From contig NZ_KQ958151.1 in NCBI RefSeq assembly GCF_001546855.1, positions 17,522 through 81,521 on the forward strand: a stretch of DNA of 64,000 nt, in the 5' to 3' direction. Under the pieces are notes generated by a model. It ran no database searches and was not told the DNA's origin. It worked only from the letters and a program-made list of their open reading frames with translations. Origin of the DNA: Megasphaera sp. MJR8396C (GTDB taxonomy: Bacteria; Bacillota; Negativicutes; Veillonellales; Megasphaeraceae). This document shows, piece after piece, positions 37,509 through 45,784 of this stretch. The position numbers and the translations under genes are program-made. Numbering within the stretch: the stretch's first letter is position 1; each line of letters opens with the position of its first letter.

Positions 37509-37537
37509 TTACTTATATGATGAAAGTTGGGTATAAT
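37509..37537 (+). promoter_or_regulatory. Promoter of the BrxF-like gene
   Basis: TTACTT (37509-37514) and an exact TATAAT (37532-37537), 17-base spacing. Confidence 0.55.
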
Positions 37538-37581
37538 AAAATAAATAAATTAAATATCTTAAGAAAACGAAGGTGATTTTC

Positions 37582-38049
37582 ATGGTTACAGATGCAGATG
37601 TTTTAAAACGATGGAAGTACATTGCCCAGGACGATGAAAAACTGTTGATTATCATTGGCAGTCCCGGTTCGGGTAAGAGCCAGCTCATCCGTGAACTGAC
37701 GTATCAAGACGGTTGGAAGATTTGTGAAGCCCGTGAACTCTTTGATGACGAATTTTTGGAAATACCTCGTGCCGACCGTCCGGATAAAGCCATTACCCTT
37801 GTCTCCGCAGCGATTCATCGTCTCAATGCCCGTGTTGTTATGATTGATAACGTTGAATTTATGTTTGCGCCTATTTTGAATCTCGATCCTGTGGCAATGC
37901 TGAAGAAACTGAGCCGCGAATGCCCGATTATCGTCAGCTGGCGCGGTAGCTTGGAAGGCAATACCTTGTATTTTGAACACAATGGGGATCCTAAGTATGC
38001 CAAGTTTGTCATCGACAACCCCAATCATGTCATTTCTCTCGACGACTGA
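37582..38049 (+). CDS. BrxF-like P-loop ATPase (orphan)
   Basis: A 155-residue single-domain P-loop protein. Walker A is LLIIIGSPGSGKSQLIREL (about residues 22-40), and a Walker B-like segment is ARVVMIDNVEFMF (about 88-100). It continues LNLDPVAMLKKLSRECPIIVSWRGSLEGNTLYFEHNGDPKYAKF. This pattern (IDN-E-hFxP..ldPv.lLk.lSr...iv.sW.G) strongly resembles BrxF of type 3 BREX phage-defence systems, which is about this size. No other BREX gene is in the window, and it sits alone with its own promoter and terminator between envelope and housekeeping genes. The ATG at 37582 lies seven bases after AAGGTGA. Confidence 0.65.
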   Translation: MVTDADVLKRWKYIAQDDEKLLIIIGSPGSGKSQLIRELTYQDGWKICEARELFDDEFLEIPRADRPDKAITLVSAAIHRLNARVVMIDNVEFMFAPILNLDPVAMLKKLSRECPIIVSWRGSLEGNTLYFEHNGDPKYAKFVIDNPNHVISLDD

Positions 38050-38116
38050 GAGAGTCCTGTAATTTAAAAAATAGTTACCTTTTCGCAATCGTTTTTTCAT
38101 AAATACCCTTTAGAAT

Positions 38117-38163
38117 AAAGGCTGTCCAAAAGGCTCGTTGCCTTCGCGGACAGCCTTTTTTTT
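38117..38163 (+). terminator. Terminator after the BrxF-like gene
   Basis: AAAGGCTGTCC pairs with GGACAGCC(TTT) around a loop that contains an AAGGC/GCCTT stem, followed by a T-tract of about ten. Confidence 0.88.
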
Positions 38164-38240
38164 TATCAGCCAGTGTGGTATACTCTTTTAGTATTGTAAG
38201 GTTTTTGGTAGGACGATCAAAGCGAAAAGGAGATAAAACA

Positions 38241-39071
38241 ATGAGTGATTCTATTATTGCCATTATCTTGGGGATTGTCGAAGGCTTCACCGAGTATCTG
38301 CCGGTATCTTCGACGGGACATATGATCCTTGTCGGGGATATGTTGGGATTTACCGGTCCCCGGGCCAGCGTATTTGAGATTTTCATCCAGTTAGGTGCCA
38401 TTCTGTCGGTGGTCATCATTTACAAAGAAAAATTTAACCGCATGCTCCATCAGTACCGCTGCTGGGACCTCCTGCAGCCGAAGAACTGGTTTCGCAACGA
38501 TACGGGCCTGACCCTGGCTCATATCGCCGCCGGCATCGTCCCGGTCATGGGCATCGGCTATTTAGCGCATCATGCCATTAAGACCTATCTCTTCTCGGCC
38601 GGAACGGTCATCATCGGCCTCATCATCGGCGGTCTGTTCATGCTGCTGGCTGAAAAGCACGGTACGAAAACGGTCTGTGACGACGTCGAAAAAATGACCA
38701 TTGCCCAGGCCTTTTTAACGGGGATCTTTCAGATCTTGGCCTTATGGCCCGGCTTCTCCCGGTCCGGATCGACCATCGCCGGCGGCCTGTTCTTAGGCCT
38801 TAGCCGAAAGGCGGCAGCAGACTTTTCCTTCATCATTGCCGTACCGGTCATGATCGTAGCCTGCTTCTACGACCTCTTGAAGAGCCTGAGCGACCTTAGC
38901 AGCAACGATTTGATCATGATCGTCATCGGTTTTATTACGGCTTTTATTGTCGCCTACGTCTCGGTCTTGTGGTTCCTTAAATTCATGAACAAGTCGACAC
39001 TGGCCTCTTTTGCCTACTATCGATTCGTCGTGGCTGTCATTTCCTTCGTTTATTTCTTTATTCTTTCTTAA
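38241..39071 (+). CDS. uppP: Undecaprenyl-diphosphatase (BacA/UppP)
   Basis: A 276-residue polytopic membrane enzyme that dephosphorylates undecaprenyl pyrophosphate for reuse in cell-wall and LPS synthesis; it also confers bacitracin resistance. The signature EGFTEYLPVSSTGHMIL (about residues 14-30) and the second motif LWPGFSRSGSTIAGGLFLGLSRKAAADFSF (about 170-200) are intact. The start at 38241 follows AAAAGGAGA; the longer frame from 38175 covers the promoter region. Confidence 0.96.
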   Translation: MSDSIIAIILGIVEGFTEYLPVSSTGHMILVGDMLGFTGPRASVFEIFIQLGAILSVVIIYKEKFNRMLHQYRCWDLLQPKNWFRNDTGLTLAHIAAGIVPVMGIGYLAHHAIKTYLFSAGTVIIGLIIGGLFMLLAEKHGTKTVCDDVEKMTIAQAFLTGIFQILALWPGFSRSGSTIAGGLFLGLSRKAAADFSFIIAVPVMIVACFYDLLKSLSDLSSNDLIMIVIGFITAFIVAYVSVLWFLKFMNKSTLASFAYYRFVVAVISFVYFFILS

Positions 39072-39074
39072 TCG

Positions 39075-39139
39075 AAAAAAATACTGCCGCCTGGCGGTCT
39101 TATCTTGGATGATAAGCCGGCAGGGGCAGTATTTTTTTT
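39075..39139. terminator. Bidirectional terminator between uppP and the acidic orphan
   Basis: AAAAAAATACTGCC pairs with GGCAGTATTTTTTTT, with an inner stem in CTTATC/GATAAG. A- and T-tracts flank both sides of the converging genes. Confidence 0.9.
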
Positions 39140-39154
39140 ACTTCTTTATAACGT

Positions 39155-39616
39155 TTAGGAGCCGCTGCTCGATAATTGTTCGAACTCGGCGATCAATTGG
39201 TTTAAGACGGGGACGATATTGTCGTCATCGATGTCGGCACGAAAGGCTTCCATCATATTAGGGAAGAAAATATAGAGTCCCTGCATGTAGATATAGTAAT
39301 AATACTGCAGGTCGTCGTGACTCATGATGGTCGAGGATAAGGCGTCATTGACGGCAAAGTTCAGGTCATAAAAATCAAGAATTTCATTTTTGAAGCGGTC
39401 TACATCGAGTTCGCCTCGGGCGTAATCATCCATGAGGTGGCCGCCCATCTCGCTGAGGGCGTCGGCGACATCAGAAAGATTGTCCGGGACGGTAAGTCCT
39501 TCGTCTTCCATGATGTGCGTCAAGGTGTGAAGCGATGTAATCAGGGATTCGCAGAAAAAATTGAAGGTCAGGGCTCCTTCTGAGCCCTTCAGATTCGTAA
39601 AGACAGTAGATTCCAT
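39155..39616 (-). CDS. Acidic helical protein of unknown function
   Basis: A 153-residue soluble, strongly acidic protein (MESTVFTNLKGSEGALTFNF..), no signal peptide or membrane helix, rich in Asp, Glu, Leu, Met and Tyr, with a YYYYIYMQGLYIFFPNM stretch near residue 105. Probably all-helical. No family recognised. A clear AAGGAGG site precedes the ATG, and a minus-strand TATAAT lies just upstream, so it is very likely a real gene. It stands alone on the minus strand. Confidence 0.6.
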   Translation of the reverse strand: MESTVFTNLKGSEGALTFNFFCESLITSLHTLTHIMEDEGLTVPDNLSDVADALSEMGGHLMDDYARGELDVDRFKNEILDFYDLNFAVNDALSSTIMSHDDLQYYYYIYMQGLYIFFPNMMEAFRADIDDDNIVPVLNQLIAEFEQLSSSGS

Positions 39617-39733
39617 GAAAGCCTCCTTGAGGGTAATTTTTCTTATTATACCATATTTTAAGCGAAATGAATTGAATCATGCCCTTTAATATAGTACGAT
39701 AGTAGGGAGAATCTCATGTAGGAGGTAGTGTTG

Positions 39734-40291
39734 GTGGCTCAAAAAAATAAAAAGATTCAACTAAAGAAACGTTCCCGCCAGTCGGCTCGGATCCACCGCG
39801 GCCTGGCCATGCCTGTCGGTCCCGGCAGTGAAAACAGTTTAGTCAGCTTTCGCGATTTTGCCGATCTGAAGGCTAAATATTTTCGCTTTACCGGCCGTAT
39901 TCAGCGCCGTCCCTTTTTGGCACGGACGTTGATTTTGATGGTGGCCCAATTTATGTTTTCTCTGATCCTTTACAGCAAAATCATCGAGTCCATTTTGATT
40001 GGTCACGAAGATTATGCCATTATTTTCGGACTCATCTTTTTGGTATTGACGGTTCCTACGGTGTGGGCTCATCTATCCCTCGGTACCCGGCGTTTTCATG
40101 ACCTCAATAAACCGGGTGCCTTGTTTGCCATTCCGTATATCGCCTATCTGGCAAGTTATATCCTGCCGGTCCTCGCCTTTGATACGGCAGCCTTGGCCGC
40201 CCAGTCGATCATGGCTGTGTGCTACCTGGGCCTGGCGACGGTAAAGGGGACCGATGGCGACAATGCCTATGGTCCGGAACGGGCGCGGTAG
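39734..40291 (+). CDS. DUF805 family membrane protein
   Basis: About 185 residues. Several non-ATG starts (GTG 39728, TTG 39731, GTG 39734) follow AGGAGG at 39720-39725; 39734 gives the best spacing. A basic N-terminal stretch of about 55 residues is unusual for the family. The DUF805 signature follows: FRFTGRIQRRPFLARTLIL (about 55), four membrane helices, SLGTRRFHDLNKPG, and a final KGTDGDNAYGP. Function unknown; DUF805 proteins are small inner-membrane proteins. Confidence 0.8.
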   Translation: MAQKNKKIQLKKRSRQSARIHRGLAMPVGPGSENSLVSFRDFADLKAKYFRFTGRIQRRPFLARTLILMVAQFMFSLILYSKIIESILIGHEDYAIIFGLIFLVLTVPTVWAHLSLGTRRFHDLNKPGALFAIPYIAYLASYILPVLAFDTAALAAQSIMAVCYLGLATVKGTDGDNAYGPERAR

Positions 40292-40342
40292 AATGGCTTC
40301 TTGTCGGACCCGTTGAAACAGCGAGGGGAAACGCCCTATCAT

Positions 40343-40388
40343 AAAGGCCGTGCATGGTTGACACCGTCAGGATGCAGCGGCCTTTTTA
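40343..40388 (+). terminator. Terminator after the DUF805 gene
   Basis: AAAGGCCG(t)GCAT pairs with ATGC(ag)CGGCCTTTTT. Confidence 0.75.
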
Positions 40389-40398
40389 GGTGCATCTA

Positions 40399-40427
40399 TG
40401 GACAGGGGACGTTATTGCCTGTATAAT
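40399..40427 (+). promoter_or_regulatory. Promoter of the ecf operon
   Basis: TGGACA (40399-40404) and TATAAT (40422-40427) with 17-base spacing, 42 bases before ecfA1. Confidence 0.7.
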
Positions 40428-40469
40428 ATTCAAGAATATAGCCTTTTTTCTTACGTGAGGAGACTTAGT

Positions 40470-41309
40470 ATGACAATACCTATGATAAAGACGGACCACC
40501 TGTGCCATACCTATGAAGATGAAGATGGCAAGGTTGTCTATGCCTTAAAGGACATTTCGCTGACCGTCGAAAAGGGCGAATTCGTAGCCATTATCGGTAC
40601 CAACGGTTCTGGGAAGTCGACCCTTGCCAAGCACTTTAACGTCCTGCTTACGCCGACGTCAGGCACGTGTGAAGTCTGTGGGATGCGGACCGATGAGGCT
40701 GAGAATATATGGAAGATACGCCAGCACGTCGGCATGGTTTTCCAAAACCCGGACAATCAAATTGTCGCCGCTGTCGTTGAAGAAGACGTCGCCTTCGGAC
40801 CGGAAAACCTCGGCATTCCGTCCGATGAAATCAAGTCCCGGGTCAGCGATGCCTTAAAACGGGTCAATATGACGATTTATGCTAAACACGGGCCGCACCT
40901 CTTGAGCGGCGGTCAAAAACAGCGCATTGCCATTGCCGGAATCCTGGCCATGCAGTGTGACTGCATCGTCCTTGATGAACCGACGGCTATGCTCGACCCC
41001 GTGGGTCGTAAAGAAGTCATGGATACCCTCCATCAACTGAACCGGGAAGGCATTACGGTCATCATCATTACGCACTTCATGGAAGAAGCGGTCCAGGCGG
41101 AACGGGTCGTCGTCATCGATAAGGCGGAAGTCAAGATGGACGGTGAGCCGCGGGACGTCTTTTCAAAGGTCAAAGAACTGAAGGACATGGGCCTTGATGT
41201 GCCCGTCGCCGCAGAATTGGCGGACCGGCTGCGCCAAAAGGGCCTGACCCTTCCGGCATCGATTATCACGGAAAAGGAATTGGGAGACGCATTATGTCAA
41301 TTAAGTTAA
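40470..41309 (+). CDS. ecfA1: ECF transporter ATPase EcfA1
   Basis: A 279-residue ABC ATPase of the energy-coupling factor module shared by vitamin and metal S-components. Walker A is IIGTNGSGKSTLAKHFN, the Q-loop is VFQNPDNQIV, the signature is LLSGGQKQRIAIAGI and Walker B is CIVLDEPTAMLDP. The start at 40470 follows GAGGAG. Its 3' end overlaps ecfA2 by 16 bases. No S-component gene lies in the window, so substrates are encoded elsewhere. Confidence 0.95.
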   Translation: MTIPMIKTDHLCHTYEDEDGKVVYALKDISLTVEKGEFVAIIGTNGSGKSTLAKHFNVLLTPTSGTCEVCGMRTDEAENIWKIRQHVGMVFQNPDNQIVAAVVEEDVAFGPENLGIPSDEIKSRVSDALKRVNMTIYAKHGPHLLSGGQKQRIAIAGILAMQCDCIVLDEPTAMLDPVGRKEVMDTLHQLNREGITVIIITHFMEEAVQAERVVVIDKAEVKMDGEPRDVFSKVKELKDMGLDVPVAAELADRLRQKGLTLPASIITEKELGDALCQLS

Positions 41310-42166
41310 CGAATGTGAGCCATACGTATGGTGTCGGGACGCCCTTTGAAAAAACGGCCCTCCACGATACGAATGTGGAGATTCATGAGGGAGAATTCAT
41401 CGGGATCATCGGTCACACCGGCTCGGGAAAGTCGACGCTGGTCCAGATTTTAAACGGACTCATAAAGCCTACGAACGGCTCGGTTACCGTCGACGGTACG
41501 GATATCGGGAAGAATACGAAAGAAGCCTTGGCAGTGCGCCATAAGGTGGGCATGGTCTTTCAGTACCCCGAATATCAGCTCTTTGAAGAAACGATTGCCC
41601 GCGACATTGCCTTCGGTCCTCGGAATTTCGGCCTCAGTGAGACCGAAGTCGAGGATCGGGTCAAGGAAGCCATGGATTTTGTCGGCCTTGACTATGATAC
41701 CTATGCCAACCGCTCGCCCTTTCGGTTGAGTGGCGGTCAGATGCGGCGCGTGGCCATTGCCGGCGTCATTGCCATTCATCCGGCCTACCTCATCCTCGAC
41801 GAACCGTCAGCCGGCCTCGATCCCGTCGGACGGCGGGAAATTTTTTCCGAGATCCAGCGCTGGCATAAGGAAAAAGGCGTTACGGTCATCCTGGTTTCCC
41901 ATAATATGGAAGATATATCGCAGATGGCCAGCCGACTCCTGGTCCTTTCTCAGGGCCATATCGTCCTCGACGGCGAACCCCTGTCGATTTTTGCGCAGCA
42001 CGGGGACGAGCTGCAACAAGCCGGCGTCGCCGTTCCGCCGGTAAACGGCGTCCTTCAATATCTGAAGGGACGGGGCCTTGCCGTCGACGACCGGGTACGG
42101 ACGGTAGAACAAGGCGCCGAGGCTATTTACGACTGCTTGAAAGGAGGGACGGGCCATGCTCACTGA
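41294..42166 (+). CDS. ecfA2: ECF transporter ATPase EcfA2
   Basis: A 290-residue second ABC ATPase of the ECF module. Walker A IIGHTGSGKSTLVQILN, Q-loop VFQYPEYQLFEETI, signature FRLSGGQMRRVAIAGV, and LILDEPSAGLDPVGRREI are visible. The YPE-type Q-loop and 'SGGQMRR' are typical of EcfA2. It overlaps both neighbours (ecfA1 by 16 bases, ecfT by 11), giving tight translational coupling. Confidence 0.95.
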   Translation: MSIKLTNVSHTYGVGTPFEKTALHDTNVEIHEGEFIGIIGHTGSGKSTLVQILNGLIKPTNGSVTVDGTDIGKNTKEALAVRHKVGMVFQYPEYQLFEETIARDIAFGPRNFGLSETEVEDRVKEAMDFVGLDYDTYANRSPFRLSGGQMRRVAIAGVIAIHPAYLILDEPSAGLDPVGRREIFSEIQRWHKEKGVTVILVSHNMEDISQMASRLLVLSQGHIVLDGEPLSIFAQHGDELQQAGVAVPPVNGVLQYLKGRGLAVDDRVRTVEQGAEAIYDCLKGGTGHAH

Positions 42167-42953
42167 TATCACACTGGGGCAGTATTTTCCGGGGACGTCT
42201 TTCCTGCACCGCCTCGATCCGCGGGTAAAAATCATCGCCGTAATGATTTTCATCGTCGCCATCTTTTTGGCAAATTCCCTGGAGTCCTACGGTATCGTCA
42301 CGGCTTTTGTGGCCTTGAATTTTGCCATTTCCCGGCTGCCGGTGCGGTTCATTTTTAAATCGTTGAAACCCTTGTGGGTCATCATTATCTTTACCATGGC
42401 CGTCCACGTCTTTGCGACGCCCGGTGACGTCCTTTGGCAGTACGGCGTGCTGCACATTACCAAAGAAGGGCTGTACCAAGGGGCTTTGATGACGGCCCGC
42501 CTGGTATTCCTCATCGTTTTTTCGTCCCTGTTGACGTATACGACGTCGCCCATCGTCTTGACCGACGGCATCGAACACCTCTTGAATCCCTTTAAGCGGA
42601 TCGGCGTGCCGGCTCATGAACTGGCCATGATGATGACCATTGCACTGCGCTTTATTCCGACGCTCTTGGAAGAAACGGACCGCATCATGAAGGCCCAGAC
42701 GGCAAGAGGGGCCAACTTTACCAGCGGTAGCCTCATCCAGCGCGGCAAGAGCATGATCCCTCTCTTGGTGCCGCTTTTTGTCAGTGCTTTTCGCCGGGCC
42801 GACGATCTGGCGACGGCCATGGAAGCCCGCTGTTATCGCGGCGGCGAAGGGCGGACGCGGATGAATGAATTGTCCTGCACCTATCGTGATGCCATTGCTA
42901 TGGCGGCCGTCCTCATCGTGACGGCCATCCTGGCGGCTATGCGGTGGTTGTAA
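42156..42953 (+). CDS. ecfT: ECF transporter transmembrane subunit EcfT
   Basis: A 265-residue membrane scaffold that couples the two ATPases to exchangeable S-components. There are about five hydrophobic helices, and the long coupling helices carry the paired Ala-Arg-Gly-type motifs (KAQTARGANF near residue 187 and AMEARCYRGGEGRTRM near 227; the second has Cys in place of Gly). The stop overlaps the truA start by one base. Confidence 0.95.
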   Translation: MLTDITLGQYFPGTSFLHRLDPRVKIIAVMIFIVAIFLANSLESYGIVTAFVALNFAISRLPVRFIFKSLKPLWVIIIFTMAVHVFATPGDVLWQYGVLHITKEGLYQGALMTARLVFLIVFSSLLTYTTSPIVLTDGIEHLLNPFKRIGVPAHELAMMMTIALRFIPTLLEETDRIMKAQTARGANFTSGSLIQRGKSMIPLLVPLFVSAFRRADDLATAMEARCYRGGEGRTRMNELSCTYRDAIAMAAVLIVTAILAAMRWL

Positions 42954-43735
42954 TGGCCAAGAAAAATATTTGCCTCGTCGTGGCCTACGACGGTACGGAT
43001 TTTCACGGCTTTCAGCGCCAGACCAATGCCGCTTCGATCCAGGCCTGTATCGAACAAGGCTTGTCGGCCATCTTTCAGTCGCCAATTACGATTTACGGAG
43101 CGGCTCGGACCGATGCCGGCGTCCATGCCCGCGGTCAGGTCGTCAACTTCTATGGAGAAGGTTCGATTCCGACGGAAAAGATTCCCTATGCCATGAAAGG
43201 CTATTTGCCGACGGAAATTGCCGTTCTCTCAGCCCGTGAAATGCCGGAACACTTCAGCGTCCGTCATGACAACGTCGGCAAGCATTACCGCTATACCATC
43301 GACAACAATCGGATGCATGATCCCTTTGCCTTGCGATACGCCTGGTTCATCCGCAAGCCCCTCGACCGGGAGGCCATGAAGGAAGGGGCAGCCATCCTCT
43401 TGGGAACCCATGATTTTTCCGCTTTTGAAGGGCAGAATACGACGCCCATGAATCCTGTGAAGACGATGTATTCCATCACCTTCCATGATCGGGGGCACCT
43501 TCTCGATATCGATGTCGTCGGCGACGGCTTTTTATATCACATGGTGCGCAATATTGCCGGCGGTCTCGTCGATATCGGACTCCATCGCATCACGCCGGAT
43601 CGTTTTCGGGATATCCTGGAAGGCGGCGACCGGACAAAGCTCGGTGCGACGGCGCCGGCTCAAGGGCTTTGCTTAGAAACGGTCTTTTATGATGAAAAAG
43701 AACTGGAACTTCGTATCAAATCCCTGGAAAATTAA
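42953..43735 (+). CDS. truA: tRNA pseudouridine(38-40) synthase
   Basis: A 260-residue TruA, usual length, modifying uridines 38-40 in tRNA anticodon arms. The catalytic Asp is in GAARTDAGVHARGQVVNF (about residue 50). The Tyr-containing block KHYRYTID and the MVRNIAGGLVDIG segment are typical. The ATG at 42953 overlaps the ecfT stop; an in-frame GTG three codons earlier lies in ecfT. The ecfA1-ecfA2-ecfT-truA order is classical for Firmicutes. Confidence 0.96.
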   Translation: MAKKNICLVVAYDGTDFHGFQRQTNAASIQACIEQGLSAIFQSPITIYGAARTDAGVHARGQVVNFYGEGSIPTEKIPYAMKGYLPTEIAVLSAREMPEHFSVRHDNVGKHYRYTIDNNRMHDPFALRYAWFIRKPLDREAMKEGAAILLGTHDFSAFEGQNTTPMNPVKTMYSITFHDRGHLLDIDVVGDGFLYHMVRNIAGGLVDIGLHRITPDRFRDILEGGDRTKLGATAPAQGLCLETVFYDEKELELRIKSLEN

Positions 43736-43849
43736 TCATTTATGGCTGTTTTGCGGTATTTCTTGCCAATAAAAAACAAAAAAACAAAATAATATGGTAT
43801 AATAAATGCGAATAGAACAATCCCGTTTTTTTTGCCGGAGGTGAGGCCC

Positions 43850-44914
43850 ATGCTGACGAGTTTATTAGCTGCTATCACTAAGGGACAGGATCTTAGCGAT
43901 AGAGAAACTTCTTTTGTGATGGAACAAATCATGGAAGGCGCCATGTCTGATATTCAACTGGCGGCATTCCTGGCTGCCCTGACGACTAAGGGAGCCTCTC
44001 AGCGGGAAGTGATCGCCCTCGCCCGGACGATGCGGGAATACAGCATGAATGTACCTTGCAGCGATGATGTCTTTGACATCGTCGGCACGGGCGGCGGCCG
44101 TATGAAGACCTTCAACATTTCAACGACGGCCGCTTTTGTCATCGCCGCCGGCGGGGTTCGCGTCGCCAAGCACGGCAATCGGGCGAAGACGTCGCGCAGC
44201 GGGTCGGCCGATCTCCTGGAAGCCTTGGGGGCCAATATCTTTCTCAGTCCCGAAAGCTGCCTTATTATGTTGGAAGAGCTCGGTCTTTGCTACTTTTATA
44301 CGCGTTACTATTACTATATGATGAAACGTATCGATGTCGTCCGCGAACAGATGGGGATCGGAACGGTCTTTGACGTCCTTCGGCCCTTGACCAATCCCGC
44401 TCATGCCGCTTATGAAATCCTCGGCGTCAGCGAAGCCCATTTAGTCGAACCCATGGCCCATGTCTTAGCCGCTCTCGGTGTCCGACACGGCATGGTCGTC
44501 TATGGCCGGGACGGCAGTGATGAGATCTCGGCGGCAGCGCCGACGACGATTTGTGAATTTACGCCGGGTTCTTTTGAGACTTATGAAGTGCGGCCTGAAG
44601 ACTTTACCCTGCCCGTAGCCGCGCGTCAGGAGTTGGAAGGCGGCGTTCCGAAAGACAATGCCCTCATCACGCGGCGCATTTTTGATGGGGAAAAGAGCGG
44701 AGCCCGGACGGCCGTTCTACTCAATGCCGGTGCTGGCCTCTATATTGGCGGTCAGGCTCCTGATTTTGCCTCCGGTGTCCGCAAAGCGGCCCGAATCATC
44801 GACAGCGGCTCAGCCCGTCAGAAACTGGACGATTTCATCGTCATGAGCCACCGGTTGGGCGAAGCCGAAAAAATGGAACTCATAGCAGACAGAGACCCTG
44901 AAGATGTGGTATAA
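43850..44914 (+). CDS. TrpD-like phosphoribosyltransferase with altered active-site motifs
   Basis: A 354-residue homologue of anthranilate phosphoribosyltransferase (class III nucleoside-phosphorylase-like fold). The start at 43850 lies behind GGAGGTGA. The core is clearly TrpD: VAKHGNR, SGSADLLEALGANI, LTNPAHAAYEILGV, and DGSDEIS with the metal-binding Asp-Glu. However, the PRPP loop GTGGDG reads GTGGGR, the 'FLFAPxYH' anthranilate segment reads YFYTRYYYYMMK, and the usual RTxFNxLGPL reads GTVFDVLRPL. No other trp gene is adjacent. It may act on another substrate or be non-catalytic. Confidence 0.8.
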   Translation: MLTSLLAAITKGQDLSDRETSFVMEQIMEGAMSDIQLAAFLAALTTKGASQREVIALARTMREYSMNVPCSDDVFDIVGTGGGRMKTFNISTTAAFVIAAGGVRVAKHGNRAKTSRSGSADLLEALGANIFLSPESCLIMLEELGLCYFYTRYYYYMMKRIDVVREQMGIGTVFDVLRPLTNPAHAAYEILGVSEAHLVEPMAHVLAALGVRHGMVVYGRDGSDEISAAAPTTICEFTPGSFETYEVRPEDFTLPVAARQELEGGVPKDNALITRRIFDGEKSGARTAVLLNAGAGLYIGGQAPDFASGVRKAARIIDSGSARQKLDDFIVMSHRLGEAEKMELIADRDPEDVV

Positions 44915-44959
44915 TGAAGGGTAATGAAAATTTGATTATTACGTGAGGATCGCATTTCT

Positions 44960-45667
44960 ATGAATGATAAATATTTAGGCTGGCTCCTTCATATCGGTGG
45001 GGGCTTATTAGTCATTTTAATGTTGCTATCGATTCAACTCATGGCGCCTGATTTCTACTCGACGATGTACCGTTTGACGGCCAGTGGTGATTTGGATGGC
45101 TTGGCTGACTATATTGCTTCCTTCGGATTTTATGCCGTCGGGCTCAGTATCTTCCTGATCGCCTTCGTCAATGCCATCGGCCTGCCGTCGATTCCGTTCC
45201 TGACGGTAAACGGCATCATCTTCGGCCTAATTCCGGGGATCCTCATCTCCTGGGTCGGCGAAGTCATTGGGATTGAAATCAGCTTCCGCCTGACGAGGAC
45301 CTTGCTCCGCAAGCAGGCCCAGAAGGTTATTTCGCGGAGTAAGATGCTCGAGAAACTCGATTCGTACAGCTGTATCCGTACGGTCATGATGGGGCGGGCC
45401 ATTCCGTACGCACCGAATGTCGTCGTTACGGCTTTCAGCGCCCTCAGCCATATCTCTTATCGTGACCACTTCATCGCCAACGTGCTGGGGAAGTTCCCTG
45501 CCGTCTTAGTCGAAGTCTGGCTCGGTCATGATTTGCTCCGCATTCAGGAACATTGGGGCCGCCTCATAGTCCTGGTTGCCATCGTCGCCTTTATTTACGT
45601 GATTATCTGGTGGCGAAAGCGCTATATCAAAAAAAAGCGACCGTACTGCAGTAAAGAAAGCTCTTAA
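44960..45667 (+). CDS. TVP38/TMEM64 (DedA superfamily) membrane protein
   Basis: A 235-residue inner-membrane protein with about five hydrophobic segments. The central SNARE-associated/VTT domain shows GLPSIPFLTVNGIIFGLIPG (about 74-93), then WVGEVIGIEISFRLTR and GRAIPYAPNVVVTAFSALSHISYRDH. Members are linked to lipid (undecaprenyl or phospholipid) flipping and membrane homeostasis; the substrate here is unknown. It follows the TrpD-like gene by 45 bases, probably as one transcript. Confidence 0.85.
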   Translation: MNDKYLGWLLHIGGGLLVILMLLSIQLMAPDFYSTMYRLTASGDLDGLADYIASFGFYAVGLSIFLIAFVNAIGLPSIPFLTVNGIIFGLIPGILISWVGEVIGIEISFRLTRTLLRKQAQKVISRSKMLEKLDSYSCIRTVMMGRAIPYAPNVVVTAFSALSHISYRDHFIANVLGKFPAVLVEVWLGHDLLRIQEHWGRLIVLVAIVAFIYVIIWWRKRYIKKKRPYCSKESS

Positions 45668-45699
45668 AAAGCGTTGTCTCTCAGAGGCAGCGCTTTTTT
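45666..45699 (+). terminator. Terminator after the TVP38 gene
   Basis: AAAAAGCG(t)TG pairs with (G)CAGCGCTTTTTT after a short loop. Confidence 0.75.
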
Positions 45700-45731
45700 G
45701 ATGGAAGCTGGTATTTATCCGCCGGAAGGCA

Positions 45732-45766
45732 TAAAAAAAGAACTGCCGCCAAGCGACAGTTCTTTA
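45732..45766 (-). terminator. Terminator after the rubrerythrin gene
   Basis: On the minus strand AAAGAACTG(t)CGC pairs with GCG(g)CAGTTCTTTTTTT, starting about 20 bases after the stop. Confidence 0.85.
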
Positions 45767-45784
45767 ACATCCGGTTGAAGCGGA

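Noticed and set aside
37573..37581. Alternative GTG start for the BrxF-like gene
   Set aside because: The GTG lies within the AAGGTGA ribosome site used by the ATG at 37582.
42123..43085. 320-codon leftward frame opposite ecfT/truA
   Set aside because: Both sense genes are certain, and the antisense product is Arg/Gly/His-rich noise.
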